From an uncultured Agrobacterium sp. (GTDB lineage Bacteria > Pseudomonadota > Alphaproteobacteria > Rhizobiales > Rhizobiaceae), in NCBI GenBank assembly GCA_913777615.1, contig CAJYTK010000004.1:248001-312000 (forward strand): a stretch of DNA of 64,000 nt, given 5' to 3'. Under the pieces are notes generated by a model. The model made no database searches, was not told where the DNA came from, and saw only the letters and a program-made list of their open reading frames with translations. Positions 18,456 to 27,880 of this stretch are shown here, piece by piece; the first letter of the stretch is position 1; each line of letters opens with the position of its first letter. The position numbers were made by a program, and so were the translations under genes.

Positions 18456-20318
18456 TTATTCTCCTTCAGCATCCAGAAACCCACCGGACTGGCGAGCCCA
18501 GAGCTCCGCATAAAGCCCGCCACTTGCCACCAGTTCGCTATGGGTCCCCTGCTCCACGATCCGCCCGGCATCCATTACCACCAGCCTGTCCAGTGCCGCG
18601 ATCGTTGAGAGACGATGCGCGATCGCCAGTACGGTCTTGCCCTTCATCAACTCGTCGAGGTTGGTCTGGATCGCCGCTTCCACTTCAGAATCGAGCGCGG
18701 ACGTCGCCTCGTCCAGAATGAGGATCGGCGCGTCTTTCAGCATGACGCGCGCAATCGCGATACGCTGCCGCTGGCCGCCGGAGAGCTTCACGCCGCGTTC
18801 ACCGACATGCGCGTCGAAGCCGCTGCGCCCACGCTGATCCTCCAGACGCGCAATGAATTCGTCCGCCTCGGCGCGTCGGGCGGCCTGCAGCACCTCTTCC
18901 TCCGTCGCATCCATGCGACCAAACATGATATTGTCGCGAATGGAGCGGTGGAGAAGAGATGTGTCCTGCGTGACCATGCCGATATGGGCGCGAAGGGTTT
19001 CCTGCGTCACATGGGCGATATCCTGTCCATCGATCAGAATGCGTCCCTGCTCCACGTCATAGAAGCGCAAGAGGAGGTTGACGAGGGTCGATTTGCCGGC
19101 ACCTGATCGACCAACGATGCCGACCTTCTCACCTGGCGCAATCGTGAGATTGAGGTGGTCGATCACCCCTTTGCCACGGCCATAGTAGAAGCTGACATTA
19201 TCGAAATGGATGCTCGGCACTGTCACCTTCAACGGCTTCGCATCGGTGGCATCGACGAGACCGATCGGTTTCGAAATCAGCTCGGCGGCGTTCTGCACGG
19301 TTCCAAAATTGCGCATGATTCCGTTGAACTGCGTCATCAACCGTCCGAGCAGGAAGTTGAGCCGCAAGACGAGCGCGAGCGTGAAGGCCACCGCGCCAGA
19401 ACTGATCTTGCCGGACAGCCAAAGATCGATGCAAAGTGCAGCCATAGAGGTGATCATGATGCCGGAGAGCAGCGCCATCGATGCCCTCACCCCGGTAATG
19501 AAGCGGGTGAAGGTCATGGTCGTGCGCTGAAAGATGTCGAAGCCCTGCCGCATGTAGCGGTCATTGGCGTCGTCCCGACCGAACAGGCGTAGCGTCTGGA
19601 TGTTGCCATAGGCATCCACCATGCGTCCATTCAGCATCGAAGCGGCTTCCGCAGTTTGCTTCGAATGATAGCGGATGCGCGGCACGAAGTAGCGTGCGAG
19701 CATGGAAAATACTCCCACCCACACCACGACGACAAGACCAAGTCGCCAGTCCAGCCCGCCGATCAGGAAGAGCATCGACACGGAATAAATGCCGACGAAC
19801 CACACGCTTTCCATCAGCGACGTCACAAGATCGCCGGCCGCCTGCCCGCCGGACCACACCTTGGTAACGATACGACCGGAGAAATCGTTCTGAAAGAAGC
19901 TCAGCGATTGCCGCGCCACATGCATGTAGGATTGCCAGCGCACCAGATTATAAAAGCCCGGCGTGATGATCTGCTGATCGACGAGCGCCGTCAGCATGGT
20001 GACGACAAAGCGCACGACGGCGATCAAAAACAGCATTCCGATCAGTTCGTAGCCGTGGCTGGAGAGCAGACCGGACCATCCGTCAGCGGGTTTGACGGTG
20101 GACAGAATATCCACAAGCCGCCCGACAAACCAGAAGAGTGCTGCCTCGATTGCCGCGGTCAAACCGCCAAGCACCAGCATGGCGAAGAACGGCGCTTTGG
20201 CTTGCCTGAGATAGAACCAGATGAAACCGAACGTGTCTTCCGGCGGCCTCAGATCGTCCTTGCGGGCGAAGGGTTCGATCCAGTTCTCGAAGTAGCGGAA
20301 AACTTTTGTGATGATCAT
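18456..20318 (-). CDS. ABC exporter, fused membrane and ATPase domains (copy 1)
   Basis: Half-transporter of the MsbA/multidrug type, 620 residues. Six transmembrane helices occupy about 35-330. The nucleotide-binding domain has Walker A GRSGAGKST, signature LSGGQRQR, Walker B ILILDEATSALD and the switch His in IAHRLST. It probably exports a lipid or hydrophobic compound as a homodimer or together with the paralogue at 22696-24552; the two share the whole architecture and long identical motifs. The ATG at 20318 has only a weak upstream Shine-Dalgarno. An MCP gene separates the two exporters. Confidence 0.93.
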   Translation of the reverse strand: MIITKVFRYFENWIEPFARKDDLRPPEDTFGFIWFYLRQAKAPFFAMLVLGGLTAAIEAALFWFVGRLVDILSTVKPADGWSGLLSSHGYELIGMLFLIAVVRFVVTMLTALVDQQIITPGFYNLVRWQSYMHVARQSLSFFQNDFSGRIVTKVWSGGQAAGDLVTSLMESVWFVGIYSVSMLFLIGGLDWRLGLVVVVWVGVFSMLARYFVPRIRYHSKQTAEAASMLNGRMVDAYGNIQTLRLFGRDDANDRYMRQGFDIFQRTTMTFTRFITGVRASMALLSGIMITSMAALCIDLWLSGKISSGAVAFTLALVLRLNFLLGRLMTQFNGIMRNFGTVQNAAELISKPIGLVDATDAKPLKVTVPSIHFDNVSFYYGRGKGVIDHLNLTIAPGEKVGIVGRSGAGKSTLVNLLLRFYDVEQGRILIDGQDIAHVTQETLRAHIGMVTQDTSLLHRSIRDNIMFGRMDATEEEVLQAARRAEADEFIARLEDQRGRSGFDAHVGERGVKLSGGQRQRIAIARVMLKDAPILILDEATSALDSEVEAAIQTNLDELMKGKTVLAIAHRLSTIAALDRLVVMDAGRIVEQGTHSELVASGGLYAELWARQSGGFLDAEGE

Positions 20319-20447
20319 ATTGATTGTATAGGCGGATTCTTGAGAGGGGCAAAGAACAGCGTCAATTATATTTTGGTAATGCGGGCCACATCATCTCGGA
20401 ACACGTCTGCATGAGAAGCGCGATACGGGACATACGGCGCTTCAATG

Positions 20448-20473
20448 AAAAAGGACGGGAGATGTTCCCGCCC
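20448..20473 (-). terminator. Intrinsic terminator of the second MCP gene
   Basis: Minus strand GGGCGGGA-ACATC-TCCCGTCC (one G·U pair) followed by TTTTT, between the MCP stop and ABC exporter copy 1. A perfect palindrome CGAAATCGATTTCG (20494-20507) lies in the same 3' region. Confidence 0.75.
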
Positions 20474-20557
20474 AAGACATCGGTATGAAAGATCGAAATC
20501 GATTTCGCAATGGCACGAAGCTTTACGATATGCTGCCCGTGCGAGGTAGCGCTCAGG

Positions 20558-22501
20558 TCAAAACTCGGTCCAGTTGTCTGGTGCTGCAGCTGCTGCTGCC
20601 GAACTCCTGCCCGAAAAGGCCGAGGCAAGCCGCTGGCCGAGCGCTCGTGCCGGAGAAGTTTGGCCCGGTTGACGAGGCGCCTGCGCGGGCTGCGCTACGA
20701 TGCGCGTTGCCGATCCATCGTCGAGCTTGAACTGTGACAGAAGCTCCATGAGCGACGCAGCCTGCGATGCAAGACCGTAGGAGGCGGCGCTCGATTGCTC
20801 GACCATTGAGGCATTCTGCTGCGTGCCCTGATCCATCTGGTTGACGGCAGAGTTGATCTCGGAAAGGCCGGTAGACTGTTCTTTAGCTGATCCGACGACC
20901 GCCGCCACGTTTCGGTTGATCTCCTGTACTTCGGCAACGATGGTCTCAAGCGCTTGGCCGGTCTCGCCCACCAGATCCACACCGTCGCGCACCTGCACAC
21001 CGGACTTGGTGATCAGAGCCTTGATTTCCTTGGCAGCACTCGCCGAGCGTTGGGCAAGCTCGCGAACCTCCTGCGCGACAACGGCAAAGCCCTTGCCGGC
21101 CTCACCAGCCCGTGCAGCTTCCACACCGGCGTTCAGGGCCAGAAGATTGGTCTGGAAGGCGATATCATCGATCACGCCGATAATATTGCTGATCTCGTTC
21201 GACGAATTTTGAATTTCCGTCATGGCGTTGACGGCTTTGCGCACGATTTGACCCGAACGCTCGGCACCGGCACGGGTTTTGGCAACCAGTTCGCCAGCCT
21301 CGCTCGCCTTTACAGCCGAGTCCTTCACCGCCGTCGTCACCTGTTCCAGCGCTGCGGCAGTTTCCTCGACCGACGCCGCCTGCTGTTCGGTTCGTCTTGC
21401 AAAATCGTCCGTGGCGGAGCGGATCTCCTTGGCACCTGCATCGATCATCCGGGCATTTTCACCGACTGAGCGAAGCGCTGCCTGCAGTTTCTCGACGGAT
21501 TGATTGAAGTTGACGCGAACGCCGTCCAATTGGCCGACGAATGGTGTCTCAAGCCGGAATGTCATGTCGCCATTGGAAAGATGCGTCAGTCCGTCTGCCA
21601 AGCCGTCAACCGCAAACTTTACGGCAGCGGCTTCCTGCGCCTTCTGTTCCTCACGGGCTCGGCGTTCTTGCTCGCTCAGGTGGCGATTGGCATCGGCTTC
21701 CTTTTCAAGCCGCTCGCGCTCCAGTGCATTTGTTCTGAACACCGAAACGGCAGTCGACATGTCGCCGATCTCGTCCGCACGCGAACCATGCGGTATTTCA
21801 CGGGCCGTATCGCCAGCGGCAAGCGCTTTCATCGCATTCGTTATGTCAGTGACTGGCCGGGCGATACGGAACAACGACAGGAATGCCGCACCGATGGCGA
21901 TAATGACCACCGCTATGACCGCGGCAATCGTGGTTTTCATCGCCATATCGGACGTGTCTCCCAGTGTCTGGTACGACTGTCTCGCCAGCACCTTGTTGGC
22001 AGCAATCAAAGCGTCGATGCTCTTGGTGGACATGTCCGCGGCAGGGTACATTTTCTCTGTGCGCAGTGCGACCGCTTCGTTCAATTTGGAAGCAGCAAGA
22101 AGATTAGCAACGTCACCGCCGGTGCGCTCGTAATCGCCGACAGCCTTCGAAAGCTCGCCGAAGATGCGCTTCATTTCCGGAACCACGACCGTGGAGCCAT
22201 AGGCGTCGAACGCCTTTTGCCTTGTCGCGATTGCAGCCTGGATGGACGCCGACATAGCATTGACCTCTTCGGGCGTCCGCGCACTGAGAAGAAGGGCATA
22301 TTGGCGACGGACGTCGCCAAAACTGCGGTCCATGTCGCTGATGAGAAGCGTACGCTCCATACGGTTTGCAAGTCCCGAACCCTCTCTCTCCATCACGCGC
22401 ATGGAATAGATGGCCAACCCGCCCTGTATTGCCCCCACGACAATCAGTACGCAGAAAAGAACGGGCAACAGCACTTTGATTTTCATATTGAATAAACGCA
22501 C
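20558..22501 (-). CDS. Methyl-accepting chemotaxis protein with 4HB sensor
   Basis: Chemoreceptor of about 647 residues. Transmembrane helices at about 7-30 and 192-215 bracket a four-helix-bundle ligand domain, followed by HAMP and a signalling domain with the tip [19 protein letters not shown] at about 440. It ends in NWTEF, a good match to the NWETF-type CheR-binding pentapeptide. The GTG start at 22501 is preceded by GGGGGA; an ATG at 22486 is the alternative. Compared with the first MCP it has a different sensor but nearly the same signalling domain and a shared ARALGxRLASAF tail. Confidence 0.93.
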   Translation of the reverse strand: MRLFNMKIKVLLPVLFCVLIVVGAIQGGLAIYSMRVMEREGSGLANRMERTLLISDMDRSFGDVRRQYALLLSARTPEEVNAMSASIQAAIATRQKAFDAYGSTVVVPEMKRIFGELSKAVGDYERTGGDVANLLAASKLNEAVALRTEKMYPAADMSTKSIDALIAANKVLARQSYQTLGDTSDMAMKTTIAAVIAVVIIAIGAAFLSLFRIARPVTDITNAMKALAAGDTAREIPHGSRADEIGDMSTAVSVFRTNALERERLEKEADANRHLSEQERRAREEQKAQEAAAVKFAVDGLADGLTHLSNGDMTFRLETPFVGQLDGVRVNFNQSVEKLQAALRSVGENARMIDAGAKEIRSATDDFARRTEQQAASVEETAAALEQVTTAVKDSAVKASEAGELVAKTRAGAERSGQIVRKAVNAMTEIQNSSNEISNIIGVIDDIAFQTNLLALNAGVEAARAGEAGKGFAVVAQEVRELAQRSASAAKEIKALITKSGVQVRDGVDLVGETGQALETIVAEVQEINRNVAAVVGSAKEQSTGLSEINSAVNQMDQGTQQNASMVEQSSAASYGLASQAASLMELLSQFKLDDGSATRIVAQPAQAPRQPGQTSPARALGQRLASAFSGRSSAAAAAAPDNWTEF

Positions 22502-22614
22502 GATATCCCCCGATATTAGGCCGCACAGCCTCTGCGAAACATACGCACGCAATAATAAAGAACATTATTAAACAAGAAGTAATTGATGAATGCCAATTCA
22601 GGGAGGGATTCCTT

Positions 22615-22649
22615 AAAAAATGGCCCGCGATCCTTCGAGCGCGAGCCAT
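22615..22649 (-). terminator. Intrinsic terminator of ABC exporter copy 2
   Basis: Minus strand ATGGCTCGCG / CGCGGGCCAT 10-bp stem with one G·U pair, followed by TTTTT, 46 bp beyond the exporter stop. Confidence 0.85.
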
Positions 22650-22695
22650 ATACTTCGTAATACTTATTACATCGGGAAACGGTTATAAACGCTTC

Positions 22696-24552
22696 TTATT
22701 CCCCTGCCTCTTTCATCGCCGGCTCCTCGTCCGCGATGAAGCCGCCTGACTGGCGCTGCCACAGATCGGCATAGATGCCGCCATGGGCCACCAGTTCGGA
22801 ATGCGTGCCCGCCTCAACAATCTTGCCCTTGTCGAGGATGATCAGCCGGTCCATCTCGGTCAGCGTCGAGAGCCGGTGGGCGATCGCAATCACCGTCTTG
22901 CCTTCCATCAGCGCGAACAGGTTTTCCTGGATCGCCTGTTCGACTTCTGAGTCCAGCGCCGAGGTCGCCTCATCGAGGATCAGGATTGGCGCATTCTTCA
23001 GGAACACACGCGCAATCGCGATACGCTGACGCTGACCACCGGAGAGCTTGACACCGCGTTCGCCGACCTGGGCATCGAGACCCTGGCGGCCATGCATATC
23101 CACCAGCGTTTCGATGAAGTCCCAGGCATTGGCGCGCTTGGCGGCAGCGATGATCTCTTCATCGCTTGCACCGGGATGACCATAGGCGATGTTGTCGCGA
23201 ATGGTGCGGTGCAGAAGCGAGGTATCCTGCGTCACCACGCCGATCAGGCTGCGAAGACTGTCCTGTGACACCTTGGAAATATCCTGCCCGTCTATGGTGA
23301 TCCTGCCGCCCTCCAGATCGTAGAAGCGCAACAAGAGGTTCATCAGTGTCGTCTTGCCTGCACCCGAGCGCCCAACGAGACCGACCTTTTCGCCCGCCTT
23401 GATGTCCAGCGTCAGCCCATCGATGACACCCTTGTTCTTTCCGTAGTGGAAACGGATATCGTCGAACAGGATCGCCCCCTTATGCGCGGTCAGCGTCGGC
23501 GCATTGGCAGCATCAACAATGTCATGCGGCTTGGTCATCATCGACATGCCATCATAAACCGTGCCGATGTTCTCAAATAGCGCGGTAACTTCCCACATGA
23601 TCCACTGCGACATGCCGTTAACGCGCATGGCAAGGCTAATGGCAATTGCTACCGAACCCGCAGTAACTGAGCCCTGCATCCAAAAATACAGGCCAAGCCC
23701 CGCCGTCGAGAACATCACGATCGCATTGTTGATGTCGATCAGCATGTTGAAGCCGGAAATCTTGCGCATCTGGCGGTGAACGGTTCCGAGGAAGACGTCC
23801 ATGCCCTCACGCGCATAGACCTCCTCGCGCCCCGCATGCGAGAACAGCTTGATGGTGGAGATGTTTGTGTAGCTGTCAACGATGCGACCCGTCATCATTG
23901 AACGCGCATCGGCCTGCTCCTGCGCCAATCGACCGAGCTTCGGCACAAAATAGGTCAGGATGCACAGATAAAGCCCGAGCCAGATCAGTAGCGGGATCAC
24001 CAACCGCCAGTCGGCAGCCGCTACCATGAACAGCATCGAGATGACGAAGCTGATCGCATAGACGAAAACGTCGATGATCTTCAGCGCCACTTCGCGGATG
24101 GCAAGCGCCGTCTGCATGACCTTGGTCGACACGCGTCCCGCGAACTCATTGGCGAAGAAGGTCATGGAATGGCGCAGCAGATAGCGATGCATCCGCCAAC
24201 GCGCGATCATGCCGAAATTACCGGCCAGCGTCTGGTGCATGGTCATGGTGTGGATCGAACCCATCAATGGAAGCGCGATCAAAACCAGCGCTCCCATACC
24301 GACGAGATGCCAGCCCTCATCCGCGAAGAAGGTCTCGCGGTTGGCGGTGGACAGCCAATCGACGATGCTTCCAAGAAACTTGTACAGCATAGCCTCGGCA
24401 ATCGCGATGCCCATAGACATCAGGCCAAGCAAAAGCAGCCAAGGCCATGCCGGCTTCACGTAATGCCACATGAAGGCGATCAGCGTCTTCGGCGGTGTCG
24501 ACGGCGTGGACGAAGGGAATGGATCAAGTCGTTTTTCAAACCAGCCAAACAT
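22696..24552 (-). CDS. ABC exporter, fused membrane and ATPase domains (copy 2)
   Basis: 618-residue MsbA-type half-transporter, paralogue of 18456-20318. Six helices at about 30-320; Walker A GRSGAGKTT, signature LSGGQRQR, Walker B ILILDEATSALD and the IAHRLST switch. The ATG at 24552 was chosen because GGAG precedes it and MFGWFEKRLDPF matches the soluble start of the paralogue; the frame is open further upstream without a good start. The 150-bp leader contains a hairpin and a short ORF with a strong ribosome binding site (24705-24761), which may control expression. The substrate is unknown. Confidence 0.92.
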   Translation of the reverse strand: MFGWFEKRLDPFPSSTPSTPPKTLIAFMWHYVKPAWPWLLLLGLMSMGIAIAEAMLYKFLGSIVDWLSTANRETFFADEGWHLVGMGALVLIALPLMGSIHTMTMHQTLAGNFGMIARWRMHRYLLRHSMTFFANEFAGRVSTKVMQTALAIREVALKIIDVFVYAISFVISMLFMVAAADWRLVIPLLIWLGLYLCILTYFVPKLGRLAQEQADARSMMTGRIVDSYTNISTIKLFSHAGREEVYAREGMDVFLGTVHRQMRKISGFNMLIDINNAIVMFSTAGLGLYFWMQGSVTAGSVAIAISLAMRVNGMSQWIMWEVTALFENIGTVYDGMSMMTKPHDIVDAANAPTLTAHKGAILFDDIRFHYGKNKGVIDGLTLDIKAGEKVGLVGRSGAGKTTLMNLLLRFYDLEGGRITIDGQDISKVSQDSLRSLIGVVTQDTSLLHRTIRDNIAYGHPGASDEEIIAAAKRANAWDFIETLVDMHGRQGLDAQVGERGVKLSGGQRQRIAIARVFLKNAPILILDEATSALDSEVEQAIQENLFALMEGKTVIAIAHRLSTLTEMDRLIILDKGKIVEAGTHSELVAHGGIYADLWQRQSGGFIADEEPAMKEAGE

Positions 24553-24675
24553 GAGGCTAAGCTCCGAATAGAATACCCCGAAAGAACATGCGCAATGGAC
24601 GTGAAGCGCCAAAGCCAGAACGGGAAAACACATGGAACGTGGCCGTAACAGCCACATGACGAAATTTTAAATCGG

Positions 24676-24695
24676 AAAAGTGCGGGAAACCCGCA
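24676..24695 (-). terminator. Compact terminator-like hairpin between the small ORF and ABC exporter copy 2
   Basis: Minus strand TGCGGG-TTT-CCCGCA followed by CTTTT, 9 nt after the small ORF stop and about 125 nt before the exporter start. It could be an attenuator. Confidence 0.5.
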
Positions 24696-24704
24696 GAGAC
24701 ACAC

Positions 24705-24761
24705 CTAGGCCTGAAGCGGCATCACAAAGGCCGGGAGGCGATATCGATTGTACTGATGCAT
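24705..24761 (-). CDS. Candidate leader peptide (18 aa) upstream of the ABC exporter
   Basis: Short ORF encoding MHQYNRYRLPAFVMPLQA with a full Shine-Dalgarno AGGAGG 6 nt upstream of its ATG. It is followed at 9 nt by a terminator-like hairpin and then the exporter gene. This order matches ribosome-controlled attenuators of drug-resistance genes, but there is no homology or expression evidence in the sequence itself. It might also be a chance ORF. Confidence 0.45.
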   Translation of the reverse strand: MHQYNRYRLPAFVMPLQA

Positions 24762-24966
24762 CTGAACCTCCTATGGCTGGTGTTGAAGATGAGGCCTTGT
24801 AGCTTAAAAACTAAACATTGACCAGATGGAAACGACCACAACCGAAAGATTGTGTCGCTCAAGAGCTGGGTTGTGGCGCTTGGGTGACAGGCACAATGGC
24901 CCATGGCTGTTCATAACGATTGGTCCATGCTAACGCCGACCCCTCATCCATCATAGGAACACCATC

Positions 24967-25428
24967 ATGCCGGACATCAGGATCGCTCTTTACCAGCCCG
25001 ATATTCCAGGTAACACCGGCACGATCCTGCGGCTGGCGGCCTGTCTCGGCCTTGGCGTCGACATCATCGAACCGGCAGGCTTCGATATTTCCGACCGCAA
25101 CCTGAAGCGGGCGGGAATGGATTACATCGCTGCAGCGGCCCTCACCCGCCACGTCAACTGGGAACGGTTCGAGGAGTGGCGCGCCGCAACCGGCAGGCGT
25201 CTTGTGCTGGCCTCAACGAAGGCTGCGCTACCCTACACGAAGATCGACTACCGACCGGACGACATCCTGCTCTTCGGTCGCGAAAGCGCCGGCGTGCCCG
25301 ACCATGTCCATGACAAGGCTGACGAGCGCGTTCTGATCCCTATGGTGGAAGGTCAGCGCTCCATCAATGTCGCCGTCTCGGTCTCGATGATCGCCGGGGA
25401 AGTTCTTCGTCAAACATTCTGGCCATAA
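24967..25428 (+). CDS. trmL: tRNA (cytidine/uridine-2'-O-)-methyltransferase TrmL
   Basis: SPOUT-class enzyme that 2'-O-methylates the wobble nucleotide 34 of tRNA-Leu isoacceptors. 153 residues, the minimal length of the family. Motifs are the N-terminal QPDIPGNTGTILRLAACLG and the C-terminal knot LLFGRESAGVPD, LIPMVEGQRSINVAVSVSM. It is divergent from the exporter operon and followed by a 9-bp hairpin at 25439-25462. Confidence 0.95.
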   Translation: MPDIRIALYQPDIPGNTGTILRLAACLGLGVDIIEPAGFDISDRNLKRAGMDYIAAAALTRHVNWERFEEWRAATGRRLVLASTKAALPYTKIDYRPDDILLFGRESAGVPDHVHDKADERVLIPMVEGQRSINVAVSVSMIAGEVLRQTFWP

Positions 25429-25438
25429 CTTTTCGGCG

Positions 25439-25462
25439 TTTCTGAAAAGATTGTTTCAGAAA
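25439..25462. repeat. Hairpin downstream of trmL
   Basis: TTTCTGAAA-AGATTG-TTTCAGAAA: perfect 9-bp AT-rich arms, 10 bp after the trmL stop, no U-run after it. Possible weak terminator. Confidence 0.4.
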
Positions 25463-25618
25463 GCTCTGTACCGCTGAACTTTTCGCCCCTATGTTGGTTA
25501 GCCAACGAAAGATTTCCCGCTCGATGTCTTCTCGCCCCGCATGACCCTCATGCCGAGGAGATCCTCGCACAAGGCTATTCTTCGATCATGACCGAAAGAC
25601 GTAAAGGAGTGGCCGTTC

Positions 25619-27271
25619 ATGGAATCCACCATCGTTATCGTCAATCTGCTTGGAGCGGTGGCGCTGCTCCTCTTCGGTCTGACGCAGGTCAAGGATGGCG
25701 TCACACGCGCCTTTGGCGTCAAGCTCAGAACCATCCTGGCAACAAGCACCAGAAATGGCCCCCGCTCATTCGTTTCCGGCTTTTTCGCCACCATCGCGCT
25801 GCAGAGTTCGACCGCCACGGCACTCACCGTTGCCTCTTTTGCCGAGCGTGATCTGATCCGCCCGCGCATGGCGCAGATCGTTCTCCTCGGCGCCAATGTC
25901 GGCACCGCCGTTACCGCCTGGATTTTCGCGACCGGCGTGGCCTGGCTATCTCCGCTTCTCATTGTCTCCGGCATCGTGCTGCGCAAGGGTAGCTCCAACG
26001 CACGCCAGGGCGGCGGCACGGCGCTGGTCGGTGTCGGACTGATGCTGTTGTCACTGCATCTATTGAGCAATGCCACCGAGCCGATGCGCGCATCACCCGC
26101 ACTCGGCGCCTTTATCGGTCTGCTGGACGATGCATGGCCAGTGGCGCTGCTCCTCTCGGCAGCCATGGCCTTCTTTTCCTCCTCCAGCCTCGCCATGGTC
26201 GTACTGATCCTGTCGCTTGCCTCGGCTGGAATTCTTTCGACCGGCCTCATCATCGTTCTCGTCCTTGGCGCAAATCTCGGCGGCGCGATCCCGCCGGTGA
26301 TCGCGACAATGAGCGGTCCTGCTGCGGCACGGCGGATCACACTCGGCAATCTGGTCATCCGCGCCATCGGCTGCGCCATCGCCATGCCGCTTGCCTCCTA
26401 TGGTGCGATAGCGTTGCAGCGACTTCCTCTGTCGGAAAGCATGCTGCCGGTCGATGCGCATCTGATTTTCAACATTTTGCTGACCATCGTCGCGTGGCCG
26501 CTCTCCGGCTTCGTCTCCGACCTGATGGCTAAGGTCGTACCGAGCGATGTGCAAAGCGATGATGGCCCACGCTTTCTCGACAAGGATGCGCTCGACACAC
26601 CGGTCGTCGCGCTCGCCAATGCCACGCGCGAAGTTCTGGTTATCGGCGATACGATCGAGCGCATGCTGATCCGCGCCGAAAACGCGTTCAAGCACAATGA
26701 TCTGGCGCCGCTTACCGAAATCGCAGCCCTTGAAAAGAAGGTGGACCAGCTGCAGCAGGAGGTGAAGATCTATCTCTCGCAGCTTGGCCGCAAAGGACTG
26801 GATGAGAACGATGCCCGCCGCTCGATCACCGTCATCGACTACGCCATCAATCTCGAGCACATGGGCGACATCATCGAGAAAGGTCTGTGCGAGCAGATCC
26901 GCAAGAAAATCCTCAACGGCTTCAAATTCTCAGATGAAGGCTATGACGAGTTGAAGACGCTCTTCGACATGACCATCGAAAACCTGCGCGCTGCGCAGAG
27001 CGTCTTCGTTACCGGCGATTTCGCGCTTGCAAGGCGCCTGATGGAAATCAAGATCGACATTCGTCGCCTTGAAAAGCGCTCGTCAGGCCGTCACCTCGAA
27101 CGCCTGCGCGACGGCTTGATGGAAAGCCTCCAGACCAGCTCGCTGCATCTCGACATGCTGCGAGACCTGAAGCGCATCAATGCTCACATCGTCTCCGTGG
27201 CACATCCCATTCTGGACGAGAGCGGCATTCTGGGAGAGAGCCGCCTTCGCACTGCGGAGACGCGGGCGTGA
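25619..27271 (+). CDS. Na/Pi cotransporter family protein with PhoU-like domain
   Basis: 550-residue inner-membrane protein. The N-terminal part holds two Na/Pi_cotrans repeats with the hallmark QSSTATALT at about 63-71 and the FFSSSSLAM region near 180, in about eight helices to residue 315. The C-terminal 200 residues are soluble, helical and PhoU-like. It resembles YjbB, which exports or exchanges phosphate. The ATG at 25619 follows AAGGAG. No PHO box was recognised upstream. Confidence 0.9.
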   Translation: MESTIVIVNLLGAVALLLFGLTQVKDGVTRAFGVKLRTILATSTRNGPRSFVSGFFATIALQSSTATALTVASFAERDLIRPRMAQIVLLGANVGTAVTAWIFATGVAWLSPLLIVSGIVLRKGSSNARQGGGTALVGVGLMLLSLHLLSNATEPMRASPALGAFIGLLDDAWPVALLLSAAMAFFSSSSLAMVVLILSLASAGILSTGLIIVLVLGANLGGAIPPVIATMSGPAAARRITLGNLVIRAIGCAIAMPLASYGAIALQRLPLSESMLPVDAHLIFNILLTIVAWPLSGFVSDLMAKVVPSDVQSDDGPRFLDKDALDTPVVALANATREVLVIGDTIERMLIRAENAFKHNDLAPLTEIAALEKKVDQLQQEVKIYLSQLGRKGLDENDARRSITVIDYAINLEHMGDIIEKGLCEQIRKKILNGFKFSDEGYDELKTLFDMTIENLRAAQSVFVTGDFALARRLMEIKIDIRRLEKRSSGRHLERLRDGLMESLQTSSLHLDMLRDLKRINAHIVSVAHPILDESGILGESRLRTAETRA

Positions 27272-27327
27272 GAGCCTAGCAGCGAGGTTGTTGGCGCGCT
27301 CTGCTATCTGCTCAACCCATCGCCGTC

Positions 27328-27350
27328 ATCGTCGGGCTTGACCCGAGGAT
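27328..27350. repeat. Rhizobial-type palindromic intergenic element (imperfect)
   Basis: ATC-G-TCGGG-CTTGA-CCCGA-G-GAT with a CTTTTT tract shortly after. The core GTCGGGCTTGACCCGAGGATC resembles short palindromic repeats scattered in Rhizobiaceae genomes. It sits between convergent genes and may terminate transcription. Confidence 0.5.
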
Positions 27351-27418
27351 CGATCTTTTTGGAGCCCGAAAATGATGGAAGTGGGTCTGGACCGTCCCGG
27401 CAAAACAGCGCCCGCCCC

Positions 27419-27694
27419 TTAATCCGCCGAGGGCAAACGCCGCATGGTGAACTCGATCTGGTCGCCTTCCAGCTGCCGCCAGCTTTCCACTTCGGTCCAA
27501 TAAGCGGCCTTTGGAAATTCCTCGAACCATTCTTTCGCCTTGGCGCGGGCCTCGGCCCGCGTCATGCAAAAGGTCTGGCGCACGAACATGCCGCTTTTCT
27601 GATTTTTGAGCACGCCTCCATCGCGGTCGCGGCGGTGAGCGGCGATCCTGCGTTTCAGGCCTTCGAGCGGTGGCGGTCCGGTAAATTTCGTCAT
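27419..27694 (-). CDS. Conserved-looking small protein, function unknown
   Basis: 91-residue soluble protein with no recognised domain. It starts MTKFTGPPPLEGLKRRIAAHR and has a segment rich in Arg, Ala and Lys (TRAEARAKAKEWFEEFP), then ends in a short beta-rich stretch. The ATG at 27694 is favoured by AAGAGGT upstream. Codon use fits the neighbourhood, so it is probably a real gene. Confidence 0.65.
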   Translation of the reverse strand: MTKFTGPPPLEGLKRRIAAHRRDRDGGVLKNQKSGMFVRQTFCMTRAEARAKAKEWFEEFPKAAYWTEVESWRQLEGDQIEFTMRRLPSAD

Positions 27695-27880
27695 GCCAAT
27701 ACCTCTTATGCTCGAAAGATAATGTGCGTCTGCCCGCTTGGCGAGTCGAAATCGCATCGGCAACACATGGCGATCACCTTTTGTTGGAAGGCATTTGTGC
27801 GCGCAAAACCGCTACACACTTCTGATGGAAATGATCTAAACCGTCAGAACAAAAATCGAATCGCATGAAGGAGACCGGAT

